A program made the position numbers and the translations under genes. A stretch of DNA of 64,000 nucleotides, taken from assembly GCA_964523895.1 (NCBI GenBank), contig CAZGBJ010000005.1, positions 1-64,000 on the forward strand, in the 5' to 3' direction. The notes beneath the pieces are model-generated. The model was not told where the DNA came from, did not search any database, and worked only from the letters and a program-made list of their open reading frames with translations. This stretch comes from UBA7359 sp964523895. Lineage in GTDB: Bacteria; Pseudomonadota; Gammaproteobacteria; Eutrophobiales; Eutrophobiaceae. This document shows, in pieces, positions 1 to 7,495 of the stretch (its first letter is position 1; each line of letters starts with the position of its first letter).

Positions 1-6
1 CGCTGC

Positions 7-30
7 GGGGTCAGGTCTTGAATCTTGAAT
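7..30. repeat. Intergenic 24-bp motif, copy 1
   Basis: The motif GGGGTCAGGTCTT followed directly by GAATCTTGAAT lies at 7-30. The same two halves recur in the same orientation at 865-877 and 948-958, on the other side of the lipoprotein gene at 76-708, but there they are separated by 70 bp. I recall similar GGGGTCAGGTCTTGAAT strings as common intergenic repeats in gammaproteobacterial genomes, but no mobile-element gene is present here. Confidence 0.6.
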
Positions 31-75
31 AGGTAGCGTCGTTGTACGTTAATTAAAGAAGGCAGAGTCCATTAT

Positions 76-708
76 TTATAAGAGCCCATCTTCAATCAAT
101 TTCAATACTGTCTCTTTTGAAGCAGATACAGTTAGATCTTTGAAGTTTACCCCAAGATCGCCCTGAGAATCCCCGTCAGCTTTCCAGGCAGTTCGATTGT
201 TTTTTACATCATGCAGTGTACTTTCATATGTTGCCCTTGCTTCTTCAATATTATATCCACCTGTTGTGTAACCCGGAGAACTATAAGTATTTACATAAGC
301 ATAATTACCAATAACATTTACAGTGCTGTATGAATTGCCTTCGTGATATGTTTGAGGTACATAAGTTGAATCTATACTTGTATCAATCAATGTGATGAAT
401 AAAAGTGAATCCACCTTTGTTTTAATTAAGATTTCATTTATTTCATCATCAGATAGCTCTCTAGTTGGTGGTATATAATCTATGCTTCTAATCCCTTTGG
501 CATTATTTTTAGTTAATTCATTAACAGTTTCACTTTCACATAATTGACGCAACTCTAAATTCATCCCGGTACCAAATACCATTACATTCTGAAACTTTGT
601 GGTATTACGATAATCCGGATCAGTATAGCTAGTTACAGCAGTCGTAGCATAACAACCAGTTAATGATAAAAATATTGTAACAACGATAAAGAAGCGATAA
701 TTATTCAT
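76..708 (-). CDS. Putative outer-membrane lipoprotein, unknown function
   Basis: A 210-residue protein with a lipoprotein signal: hydrophobic residues 6-16 followed by the lipobox L-T-G-C with lipidated Cys19. The mature part is polar and has a Tyr/Ser/Gly-rich middle (about residues 118-150) and no catalytic motif that I recognise. The overall look (small lipoprotein, a central 'VDSLLFITLI' strand, a Tyr-rich loop) recalls families annotated as DUF4136-like lipoproteins, but this is only a resemblance. The ATG at 708 has a GGAG ribosome binding site. The gene stands alone on the minus strand between two copies of an intergenic repeat, which suggests an accessory locus. Confidence 0.7.
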   Translation of the reverse strand: MNNYRFFIVVTIFLSLTGCYATTAVTSYTDPDYRNTTKFQNVMVFGTGMNLELRQLCESETVNELTKNNAKGIRSIDYIPPTRELSDDEINEILIKTKVDSLLFITLIDTSIDSTYVPQTYHEGNSYSTVNVIGNYAYVNTYSSPGYTTGGYNIEEARATYESTLHDVKNNRTAWKADGDSQGDLGVNFKDLTVSASKETVLKLIEDGLL

Positions 709-864
709 ATCAACACTCCGTGATATTGATTTTCCTATATTTTTTATAGAGTATAGAAGATATTTTATACGGCAAGATCAATTTAAGGGTCAGAGCCCTT
801 TAATTTAATGTAAACACATATATACAATAACTGTGTGGAATCTGAACAACATATATAAGGTTGT

Positions 865-958
865 GGGGTAAGGTCTTCGGTAACTGCTCCCGGCGTCGCC
901 TAAAGCGCCTACTGTTGGTACTCTACCTCCTGCATCCTTGCAGTCGTGAATCTTGAAT
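865..958. repeat. Interrupted intergenic motif carrying a GGA-hairpin insert
   Basis: The left half GGGGTAAGGTCTT (865-877) and right half GAATCTTGAAT (948-958) match the contiguous motif at 7-30, but 70 bp (878-947) separate them. Read on the minus strand, the insert holds the perfect hairpin CTGC-AAGGAT-GCAG (930-943) and GGTA-gag-TACC (917-927), then GTAGGCG-like and GGGAGC segments. These resemble the larger repeats at 38604-38760 and 43782-43935. A separate small hairpin AAGGG-tcagag-CCCTT lies at 785-800. No gene was found between 709 and 994. Confidence 0.6.
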
Positions 959-994
959 TTATAATAATCAAAGCTACATTAAAGAGAACGTGAT

Positions 995-1417
995 ATGAAA
1001 ACTTTACAATGGTTAGTTGGAATAATGCTGTTATTAAACATAGGTTTGATCGGTGTGATGTTTAAACATCATGTTATTAATAAAAATGATGAAATTCCGA
1101 ATATGATCGGCACATGGAAAGGCACAAATGTCACGGTTTCTGATCTAAAAGGTTATAAAGAATGGGGTGAGAAGGTTGTTCATATAACAGAACAACGAGA
1201 TCGACGTTTTCGTGGTACGTTTACTTATCCTGATGGCACAAAGAACTTTTTTGGTGTGGTTTATCCCGACAATAAATCTTTTAGCTGGGTCGCGAGTAAC
1301 AGTCACGGTTTTAATCATGGAAGGATATTGAGCAAGAACCAAATTGGTGCTTGTTATGTCGAGTCATGGGAGCAGGCGACAGCTGGTTGTGCCACATTAG
1401 ACAGGCAAGAACAGTAA
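995..1417 (+). CDS. Small membrane-anchored or exported protein, unknown function
   Basis: A 140-residue protein with one N-terminal hydrophobic segment (about residues 5-24) and no lipobox, so it is a signal anchor or an uncleaved signal. The remainder looks like a compact beta-rich domain: 'MIGTWKGTNVTVSD', 'FRGTFTYPDGTKNFFGVVYPD' and 'SFSWVASNSHG' alternate strands and turns, and two Cys (in 'GACYVES' and 'AGCATL') lie near the C-terminus. This resembles small lipocalin-like 'GTWKG' domains, but I do not recognise the family. The ATG at 995 follows AAGAGAA. It stands alone between the repeat region and the BrnT/BrnA locus. Confidence 0.65.
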   Translation: MKTLQWLVGIMLLLNIGLIGVMFKHHVINKNDEIPNMIGTWKGTNVTVSDLKGYKEWGEKVVHITEQRDRRFRGTFTYPDGTKNFFGVVYPDNKSFSWVASNSHGFNHGRILSKNQIGACYVESWEQATAGCATLDRQEQ

Positions 1418-1495
1418 TTCTTATTAAGGAGTGTTCCAGGGTTTCCAGGCCGATCAAGCCTTGTATAATTATAAAAATGTAACTACAATTATGAC

Positions 1496-1795
1496 ATGCG
1501 TTTTGAATGGAATCAGGACAAGGACAGGGTAAACCAGATTAAGCATAAGGTGTCGTTTGAGACAGCTTGCCTGGTATTTGATGATCCGCACCATCTCAGT
1601 ATTCAGGACCGTCATGAACAGGGTGAGGAACGTTGGCAGACATTAGGTATGATTGATGGTGTCGTTTTATTACTTGTCTCGCATACCGTATTGGATGATG
1701 AACAAGAAGAGGTCATCCGAATTATTTCCGCACGGAAAGCAACTAAACTTGAAAGACATAGTTATGAACATGCGTACAAAAAATCAAAAAATTGA
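1496..1795 (+). CDS. brnT: BrnT family ribonuclease toxin
   Basis: A 99-residue protein matching the BrnT toxin family (RelE-like fold, inhibits translation by RNA cleavage). It has the N-terminal 'FEWNQDKDRVNQIKHKVSFE' block, the central 'DRHEQGEERWQTLGMI' block and the C-terminal 'IRIISARKATKLER' block ending in the usual Y-E helix. Length is normal. A TATAAT box at 1464-1469 lies 27 bp upstream, and TGTA-ac-TACA at 1479-1488 could be an operator half-site pair. The antitoxin gene overlaps its 3' end by 32 bp in another frame, the standard toxin-first order of brnTA. All family blocks are present, so it is probably intact. Confidence 0.93.
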   Translation: MRFEWNQDKDRVNQIKHKVSFETACLVFDDPHHLSIQDRHEQGEERWQTLGMIDGVVLLLVSHTVLDDEQEEVIRIISARKATKLERHSYEHAYKKSKN

Positions 1796-2021
1796 AATCA
1801 AAAAACTGGCTGCAATATCGGATGATGGGATTGATACATCCGATATTCCTGAAACGACGGATTGGAGTAATGCCGTCGTGGGCAAATATTATAAGCCTAT
1901 AAAGAAACAAGTAACGTTACGTCTCGATGCCGATATGTTGGATTGGTTTAAATCTCAGGGAGGGAAGTACCAAACACGCATTAACAAAGTGTTGCGTCGT
2001 TACATGGAATCACAACATTGA
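1764..2021 (+). CDS. brnA: BrnA family antitoxin (ribbon-helix-helix)
   Basis: The cognate antitoxin and autorepressor of BrnT. From the ATG at 1764 it has 85 residues; the ATG at 1770 is an equally good start. The frame is open further upstream, but that part lies inside brnT and is not plausible protein. The N-terminal part is acidic, with the 'SDIPETTDWSNAVVGKYYKP' toxin-binding segment. The C-terminal 'KKQVTLRLDADMLDWFKS..GKYQTRINKVLRRYM' is the ribbon-helix-helix DNA-binding domain typical of BrnA. The overlap with brnT implies translational coupling. By family knowledge BrnA represses the shared promoter and neutralises BrnT. Confidence 0.92.
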   Translation: MNMRTKNQKIEIKKLAAISDDGIDTSDIPETTDWSNAVVGKYYKPIKKQVTLRLDADMLDWFKSQGGKYQTRINKVLRRYMESQH

Positions 2022-2060
2022 TTTTTTATTGGAAAACTGACTGATTTATTACGTATTTAA

Positions 2061-2112
2061 TGCTAATTAGTATTAGCAAAATTGATATTAATGTCTATAA
2101 TAATAGACATTA
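2061..2112. promoter_or_regulatory. Two perfect inverted repeats in front of the HTH gene (candidate operators)
   Basis: Two perfect dyads lie in tandem: TGCTAAT-tagt-ATTAGCA (2061-2078) and TAATGTCTAT-aata-ATAGACATTA (2089-2112). Both have a 4-bp spacer, and their centres are about 31 bp apart, close to three helical turns. The second ends on the A of the likely start codon of the downstream HTH regulator. Placement fits autoregulation by co-operative dimers. The two half-sites differ in sequence, so they may bind different proteins or serve as strong and weak sites. Confidence 0.75.
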
Positions 2113-2759
2113 TGAACAGAAATGCCCCAATATTACTGCCAAAAGTCGAATATCGACTTTCAAGAGTCGGCGAACAAATTCGTCTGGCGAGATTGCGCAG
2201 AAATTTAACGGCGATTGAAGTCGCAAAGCGTTCCGGCTTGTCCAGGGCGACCTTGAATAAAATTGAAAAAGGAAATCCAAATGTTTTATTTGGATCATAT
2301 TGTGCTGTTTTAAATACCTTGGGACTTGAAGAAGATATAGAAAAACTGGCTGCAAATGACAGTCTTGGTGAAAGTATTGAAGAAAGAAATACGTTAAGAA
2401 AGAGAGCTTCGAAGAAGACCATGGACAAAAATTATAATAATAAAATCGATCGGCATGCATTAAGTGAGGCTCGTTCTCTGGCAATGCATCAATCGATTGC
2501 CGAACGCATTAAACAAAATCCGGAAGCTATTATTAAAAAAGCAAAATCAAATATACAGCATTGGAGTGAATTAAACGGTGCTAATAATATGGCTAATGCT
2601 GAATGGTTACAAATACTGACAACCTATCCTTCGAATAAGATTGCCAAATTAATCAGTTCAAAAAGTGAAGAAGCCTATCGTCTACGAAGTAGTTCTCCAT
2701 TCCCTGGAGTATTGTCTGAATCTGAAAGAGAAGAAATTAAAAACAGGATCAACTTTTAA
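2112..2759 (+). CDS. XRE/HipB-like transcriptional regulator with C-terminal antitoxin-like domain
   Basis: A 215-residue protein counted from the ATG at 2112; an in-frame start at 2082 would put coding sequence through the palindromic operator and is less likely. Residues about 18-72 form an XRE helix-turn-helix ('GEQIRLARLRRNLTAIEVAK', 'GLSRATLNKIEKG') like HipB. The C-terminal ~90 residues ('LAMHQSIAERIKQNPEAIIKKA', 'AEWLQIL', 'SEEAYRLRSSSPFPGVLS') resemble a helical domain I associate with bacterial antitoxins (a 'residues-then-SSPFxGVL' ending). No toxin gene follows: the next gene is convergent. It is either an orphan antitoxin/regulator or acts on a partner elsewhere. Confidence 0.8.
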   Translation: MNRNAPILLPKVEYRLSRVGEQIRLARLRRNLTAIEVAKRSGLSRATLNKIEKGNPNVLFGSYCAVLNTLGLEEDIEKLAANDSLGESIEERNTLRKRASKKTMDKNYNNKIDRHALSEARSLAMHQSIAERIKQNPEAIIKKAKSNIQHWSELNGANNMANAEWLQILTTYPSNKIAKLISSKSEEAYRLRSSSPFPGVLSESEREEIKNRINF

Positions 2760-2838
2760 TGAAAAGGGAACACTTGTAATGCGTCCGAAGACGAGGGGGC
2801 AACGATTCATCATAAAGACTATTACTATATAATTTTTA

Positions 2839-3969
2839 TTAAGCTGATTCCGAGAAAAAATGACCTTTTCGTTTATTAAAATTGACGGTTAGAAATTGGA
2901 TTCCATTAATTTTTGTTTCGCCTGTTGCTGATTCGTCTTTATTGTAAGAAACAATGCCTACCGCTTTAAAATCCTCCCCGTCCAGTTTGATAATCTGATC
3001 TTTATTTAAAGCTATTGATGAAACAAGTTGTAAGCCTGTAGGCGATATATCGGAGATAGTCCCTGTTAATTTTTTGCCCGGCCAATATGCATAGAAATTT
3101 ATATCGTGATCTTTGGCAATACGAATAATGTCTCGACGTTGTTGTTCAAGAAATGCTTTTGACGGCGGAAATAAAGGACTTTTACATTCATTACAGAAGG
3201 CAGCAGTTTGTTTACATGGACTTTGGTTGTGAGGTGTTTTACAAAAAGTGCAGTACTGTGTAATGACAGGTTGGTAGACACTTTTATTGCTGCTGCCATA
3301 TTTTGAATTTAGCTGTGATTTATTTGATTTTACAACATTTGATACTGCGTTAGTCTTTTCTGTTGTTGAAGTAGGTTCTTGGGCAAGTTGTTGACTCGCT
3401 TCTTCTTTTTTTTGTTGATTTTTAGTTAATTTATCTAAAGCATCAGCATGACTAATTTGAGAGATCAGTTTGTCGTACAAAGCACGTTTGTCCGGGTTGC
3501 TTAGAATAGTATAGGCTTCCTTTAATAAATCCTTAGGGATATCAGGATTTTTAGACAAAGTTAGATAAGTCGTCTTAATAATATGTTCCGGGGAATCTGG
3601 TTGAATATTAAAAAAGCGATAAAGGTTTCTTTTATTTCCGTGTCGGTCTTCACTATCAAATATATTGTTGTCTTGAGGCGTTGCTTCTTTTGCCAGATTG
3701 CCACGAGACAATGACTTTAAATCATAGCGCTGCAATAATTCTTTATCGTAAGCTGAACGTTTAAGTGGGTTACGTAATACATTATAGGCTTCGTTGATGA
3801 TGCTGGCATTCCAGTTTTCTCCACCAAGATCAGGGTGTAAGCGTAATTTCTGTAATAAGGTTCGGTAATTATTCTTGATGCTCTCCAGTGGGGCGTCAGG
3901 CTGTACATTCAGCGTGCGATAGTGATTTCTTCTATCTTCATTGCGGGGCATATTTTTCTTTTTTAGCAT
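2839..3969 (-). CDS. J-domain / zinc-knuckle / PilZ protein
   Basis: A 376-residue protein with an unusual layout. Residues about 16-76 are a J domain with an intact HPD (45-47), so it should stimulate a DnaK-type ATPase. Residues about 115-168 are a second J-like repeat ending in 'NPDKRALYDKL' whose HPD position is lost. Residues 175-235 are polar linker. Cys240-x2-Cys243 and Cys259-x2-Cys262 (with Cys252) suggest a zinc ribbon. Residues about 277-370 are a PilZ domain with both c-di-GMP signatures, RxxxR (279-283) and DxSxxG (307-312). Start uncertain: an internal ATG at 3951 is possible. Monocistronic, with no DnaK or GGDEF gene nearby. Confidence 0.85.
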   Translation of the reverse strand: MLKKKNMPRNEDRRNHYRTLNVQPDAPLESIKNNYRTLLQKLRLHPDLGGENWNASIINEAYNVLRNPLKRSAYDKELLQRYDLKSLSRGNLAKEATPQDNNIFDSEDRHGNKRNLYRFFNIQPDSPEHIIKTTYLTLSKNPDIPKDLLKEAYTILSNPDKRALYDKLISQISHADALDKLTKNQQKKEEASQQLAQEPTSTTEKTNAVSNVVKSNKSQLNSKYGSSNKSVYQPVITQYCTFCKTPHNQSPCKQTAAFCNECKSPLFPPSKAFLEQQRRDIIRIAKDHDINFYAYWPGKKLTGTISDISPTGLQLVSSIALNKDQIIKLDGEDFKAVGIVSYNKDESATGETKINGIQFLTVNFNKRKGHFFSESA

Positions 3970-4129
3970 CTAAGTAATCATCGACTGTAGTTTAATATAC
4001 TTAAATTCTTTTGTTTTCAAGAAGATAAATACAGACATGAAAGCGAGAAATCACGGCAGATTCTATTATATAATATAGAATCTGATAAAGTCGCATGATT
4101 CCCATTAATATTAACGAGAGAAGTACATC

Positions 4130-5068
4130 ATGACTGAGCAATATATTGTTGCGGCAATGTATAAATTTGTCCGTTTGCCTGATTACGAGGCTATCCAGCC
4201 GGTGTTGCTGAAATTCTGTCGGGATCAGGACATTAAAGGAACCTTGTTGCTGGCAGAAGAGGGTATTAACGGTACGGTTGCCGGTTCGCGAAAAGCAATT
4301 GATGCCTTATTGAGCCACCTTAAATCTGACCAACGTTTTGATGAGTTTGAGTATAAAGAATCTATATCAGATGAATTACCATTTCATCGTATGAAAGTGA
4401 AACTTAAAAAAGAAATTGTGACAATGGGGCAGCCTGATATCAAACCGATAGAAACGTCGGAAGTACGAGTCGAAGCGAAAGACTGGAATAGCTTAATTAG
4501 TGATCCAGATGTTTTACTAATAGATACACGTAATGAATATGAATATCAAATAGGCTCGTTTAAGAATGCAGTCTCGCCGGAGACAACAAACTTTCGTGAG
4601 TTTCCTGATTATGTAAAGCAGCAGCTGGCTACGGAAAAACACAAAAAGATAGCCATGTTTTGTACAGGCGGGATACGTTGTGAAAAAGCATGTGCTTATA
4701 TGCTTGAACAGGGTTTTGAGGAGGTCTATCAATTAAACGGCGGCATTTTGAAATACCTGGAAGAAGTTAAAACAGAAGAAAGTCTTTGGCAAGGCGAGTG
4801 TTTTGTCTTTGATTCCCGCGTTTCGGTTGATCATGAACTGGCTGAAGGTAGTTATAAACAATGTTTTGCCTGTCGTCGTCCTGTTTCAGATGAAGACATG
4901 CAATCAAAAGATTACCTGGAAGGCGTGTCATGTCCTCGCTGCATTAATGAAACAACAGAAGAGCAGCGTTCCAACTTTGGCGAGCGTCAATATCAGGTCG
5001 AGTTAGCAGAACAACGCAATCAAAAACATATTGGCGAAAAAGTACAAGTTCGCGTTATTAATGATTAA
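4130..5068 (+). CDS. trhO: tRNA uridine-34 5-hydroxylase TrhO (YceA), rhodanese family
   Basis: A 312-residue protein matching TrhO, which uses O2 to make ho5U34 in tRNAs, the first step towards cmo5U34. Residues 1-95 are the acylphosphatase-like N-domain ('GINGTVAG'). Residues 110-215 are the rhodanese domain with active-site loop CTGGIRC starting at Cys178. The C-terminal part has CxxC pairs at 245/248 and 268/271. Full length for the family. The ATG at 4130 is preceded by GAGAGAAG. It heads a tight gene run: the GST gene starts 2 bp after its stop and cmoA/cmoB follow, so the tRNA-34 pathway enzymes are probably co-transcribed. Confidence 0.95.
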   Translation: MTEQYIVAAMYKFVRLPDYEAIQPVLLKFCRDQDIKGTLLLAEEGINGTVAGSRKAIDALLSHLKSDQRFDEFEYKESISDELPFHRMKVKLKKEIVTMGQPDIKPIETSEVRVEAKDWNSLISDPDVLLIDTRNEYEYQIGSFKNAVSPETTNFREFPDYVKQQLATEKHKKIAMFCTGGIRCEKACAYMLEQGFEEVYQLNGGILKYLEEVKTEESLWQGECFVFDSRVSVDHELAEGSYKQCFACRRPVSDEDMQSKDYLEGVSCPRCINETTEEQRSNFGERQYQVELAEQRNQKHIGEKVQVRVIND

Positions 5069-5070
5069 TA

Positions 5071-5718
5071 ATGAAAAAGGTTCCCGTACTTTATTCGTTT
5101 AGACGCTGTCCCTATGCAATGCGTGCACGAATGGCCATCTATAAGGCAAAAATAAAGTGTGAGCTTCGAGAAGTTGTCCTGAAAGATAAACCGGAATCAA
5201 TGTTGTTATTGTCGGATAAGGGAACCGTGCCGGTATTGTTAACGCCTGAAGGTGACGTCATTGAGCAAAGTAGTGATGTCATGCTTTGGGCTTTAAATCA
5301 AAATGATCCTGAGCTGTGGTTGAATGAAAATGAATCACAGAGTCAGTTTTTGATTGACTTCAATGATAATGAATTTAAATATTATCTGGATCGCTATAAA
5401 TACCATGTGAGCTATCCGGAACATTCTCAAGAATATTATCGTGACAATGCAACGAGCTTTCTAAGCTTAATAGAAAAACAGTTACATAGTAACAAGGGTA
5501 TTGCCTTACTTGGTAATAGATACTCTTTTGTCGATATTGCTATATTTCCTTTTATTAGACAGTTTGCAAAGGTTGATGTCGACTGGTTTCAAACAAGTCC
5601 TTATGTGTTGCTTATAAACTGGCTTGCCAATATTGAGCAAAGTGAGTTGTTTCAAAATTGCATGAAGAAATATGAACAGTGGTTGCCAGAACATCGGCCG
5701 ATTTATTTTGCAGATTAA
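5071..5718 (+). CDS. Glutathione S-transferase family protein
   Basis: A 215-residue protein with an N-terminal thioredoxin-fold GST domain and a C-terminal helical domain. The active-site region is 'SFRRCPYAMRAR' (Cys13), a glutaredoxin-like CPxxxR form seen in omega/SspA-like bacterial GSTs. 'GTVPVLL' with the cis-Pro and 'VIEQSSDVM' form the glutathione-binding segment. Its start lies 2 bp after trhO and cmoA follows after 32 bp, so it sits inside the tRNA wobble-modification operon. A direct role there is inferred only from position: it could maintain or glutathionylate TrhO cysteines, or be a general detoxification enzyme. Confidence 0.88.
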   Translation: MKKVPVLYSFRRCPYAMRARMAIYKAKIKCELREVVLKDKPESMLLLSDKGTVPVLLTPEGDVIEQSSDVMLWALNQNDPELWLNENESQSQFLIDFNDNEFKYYLDRYKYHVSYPEHSQEYYRDNATSFLSLIEKQLHSNKGIALLGNRYSFVDIAIFPFIRQFAKVDVDWFQTSPYVLLINWLANIEQSELFQNCMKKYEQWLPEHRPIYFAD

Positions 5719-5750
5719 TATCATCAAATTAATCATTTCAGACTATTAAT

Positions 5751-6479
5751 ATGAAAGACACACTCTATCGTTCAACAGATGAGCCACTTAAACCATTTGA
5801 GTTTAATAAAAGGGTCGTCGATGTTTTTCCCGATATGATTGAACGCTCTGTGCCTGGCTATCCACTTACAATATCCATGATAGGTGTTATGGCGGATGAG
5901 TATGCGCAAGAAAATACGAATGTTTACGATCTTGGCTGTTCTCTTGGTGCAGTAAGTTTTGCTATCCAACAAGGCCTGGAAGCAGGCATGAAAAATAAAA
6001 AATGCAAGATTATTGCTGTAGATAATTCTCAGGCAATGATTGATGCTTGTATTAAAAATATCCCTAATGAAGCTCAAAACCTTGAATTTGTATTACAAAA
6101 TATTCTTGATACCGAGATCATAAATGCTTCTGTCGTAGTAATGAATTTCACTTTGCAATTTATTCCGTTAGAACAACGTAATAATTTAATTAAAAAAATA
6201 TTTAAGGGTTTGTTGCCAGGTGGCGTATTAATTTTATCTGAAAAAATAATATTTGATGATGAAATAGAAAATGAAACGATGAATCATTTGCATCATCATA
6301 TGAAAGCATTAAATGGTTATGAAAAACTTGAAATAGCAGGCAAACGTGACGCTTTGGAAGATGTGCTTATGCCGGAATCAATTGAAACCCACCTTGGCCG
6401 TTTAAATAGCTGTGATTTTAAAAACTCTTTTGTTTGGTTGAAGTGTTTTAATTTTATGTCGTTGATTGCTGTTAAGTAG
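5751..6479 (+). CDS. cmoA: Carboxy-S-adenosyl-L-methionine synthase CmoA
   Basis: A 242-residue class I methyltransferase-fold enzyme that converts S-adenosylmethionine and prephenate to carboxy-SAM, the donor for CmoB. Diagnostic features are the N-terminal 'PFEFNKRVVDVFPDMIERSVPGYP' segment, the cofactor loop 'DLGCSLGA' (about 60-67), 'AVDNSQAMI', and the 'VVMNFTLQFIP' segment characteristic of CmoA. Length is as in E. coli (247). cmoB begins 10 bp after its stop, matching the conserved cmoAB pair. Confidence 0.97.
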   Translation: MKDTLYRSTDEPLKPFEFNKRVVDVFPDMIERSVPGYPLTISMIGVMADEYAQENTNVYDLGCSLGAVSFAIQQGLEAGMKNKKCKIIAVDNSQAMIDACIKNIPNEAQNLEFVLQNILDTEIINASVVVMNFTLQFIPLEQRNNLIKKIFKGLLPGGVLILSEKIIFDDEIENETMNHLHHHMKALNGYEKLEIAGKRDALEDVLMPESIETHLGRLNSCDFKNSFVWLKCFNFMSLIAVK

Positions 6480-6489
6480 TTTATTTGTA

Positions 6490-7461
6490 ATGAGTTACAA
6501 AAGGTTACTGGACATACTCAATGAAAATAAAATGGAGGAGTGGTCAAGCTTGCTTGCTGCACAATTATTCGAATATTTTTCCGTCATTAATCATGGTGAT
6601 TACCCTAAATGGCAGTCAGCGATAGAAAATTTGCCAATAATTCCTGTTTCAACGTTTAATCTCAATTCAGACAGCATTGTTATTGGTGCAGAGTCAGATT
6701 GTACTGATGAACAACAAAGCTTAATTGCTGAGCAATTAAAAATTTTAATGCCCTGGCGCAAAGGGCCGTTCAATTTGTTTGGCGTCGGCATAGATACGGA
6801 ATGGCGTTCAAATTTAAAATGGAATAGATTAAAAGATCATATTCAGCCATTAGATAACAAAATGATTCTGGATATTGGTTGCGGCAACGGCTATTACGGT
6901 TGGCGCATGTTAGGAGAGAATGCCAAATACGTTGTCGGCATGGATCCGACATTATTATTTACTATGCAATTCTCCGCGATTAAAAAATATATGCCTGATT
7001 TTAATATCGATATTATCCCTTTAGGCATTCAGGAATTGCCGGATATGCAATTGAGTTTTGATACGGTTTTTTCCATGGGCGTCATTTACCATCGTCGTGA
7101 TCCTGTTGAACACATGAAACAATTGATGAACTGTGTAAAGCCAGCTGGAGAATTAGTGTTAGAAACATTAATTATCGACTCTGAAGAAGCTATTGCTTTG
7201 GTTCCAGAGGGCCGTTATTCGAAAATGAATAATGTTTGGTCCATCCCAAGCGTTAGCTTGCTAATGGAATGGGCAGAAGAGGCTGGTTTTATTAATGCAC
7301 GAATTATTGATATAACAAGAACGAGCATTGAAGAGCAACGGCAGACAGACTGGATGACATTTGAATCTTTGAGTGATTTTCTGGACAAACAAGATAAGGA
7401 TAAAACCTGTGAAGGTTATCCTGCTCCAATTCGTGCTATTTTATTGGCAGAGAAAGCGTAA
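6490..7461 (+). CDS. cmoB: tRNA U34 carboxymethyltransferase CmoB
   Basis: The enzyme transfers the carboxymethyl group of carboxy-SAM to ho5U34, giving cmo5U34 in tRNAs that read four-codon boxes. 323 residues from the ATG at 6490; longer in-frame starts (TTG at 6466) overlap cmoA and lack a site. Motifs are 'GPFNLFGVGIDTEWRS..KWNR' in the N-domain, cofactor loop 'LDIGCGNGYYGWRM', and 'SMGVIYHRRDPVEHM' plus the C-terminal 'TSFESL'-like region ('WMTFESLSDFLD'). All are strongly conserved in CmoB. It ends the trhO-GST-cmoA-cmoB run, with 34 bp before the next gene. Confidence 0.97.
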   Translation: MSYKRLLDILNENKMEEWSSLLAAQLFEYFSVINHGDYPKWQSAIENLPIIPVSTFNLNSDSIVIGAESDCTDEQQSLIAEQLKILMPWRKGPFNLFGVGIDTEWRSNLKWNRLKDHIQPLDNKMILDIGCGNGYYGWRMLGENAKYVVGMDPTLLFTMQFSAIKKYMPDFNIDIIPLGIQELPDMQLSFDTVFSMGVIYHRRDPVEHMKQLMNCVKPAGELVLETLIIDSEEAIALVPEGRYSKMNNVWSIPSVSLLMEWAEEAGFINARIIDITRTSIEEQRQTDWMTFESLSDFLDKQDKDKTCEGYPAPIRAILLAEKA

Positions 7462-7495
7462 ATATCATTTTAATATCAAAAACAGGATTTTTAAC

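Noticed and set aside
1653..1763. N-terminal extension of BrnA
   Set aside because: This part is brnT read in another frame; BrnA proteins begin near the ATG at 1764 or 1770.
2082..2111. Upstream in-frame start for the HTH regulator
   Set aside because: It would translate through the perfect palindrome that looks like the operator, and the ATG at 2112 gives a normal family start.
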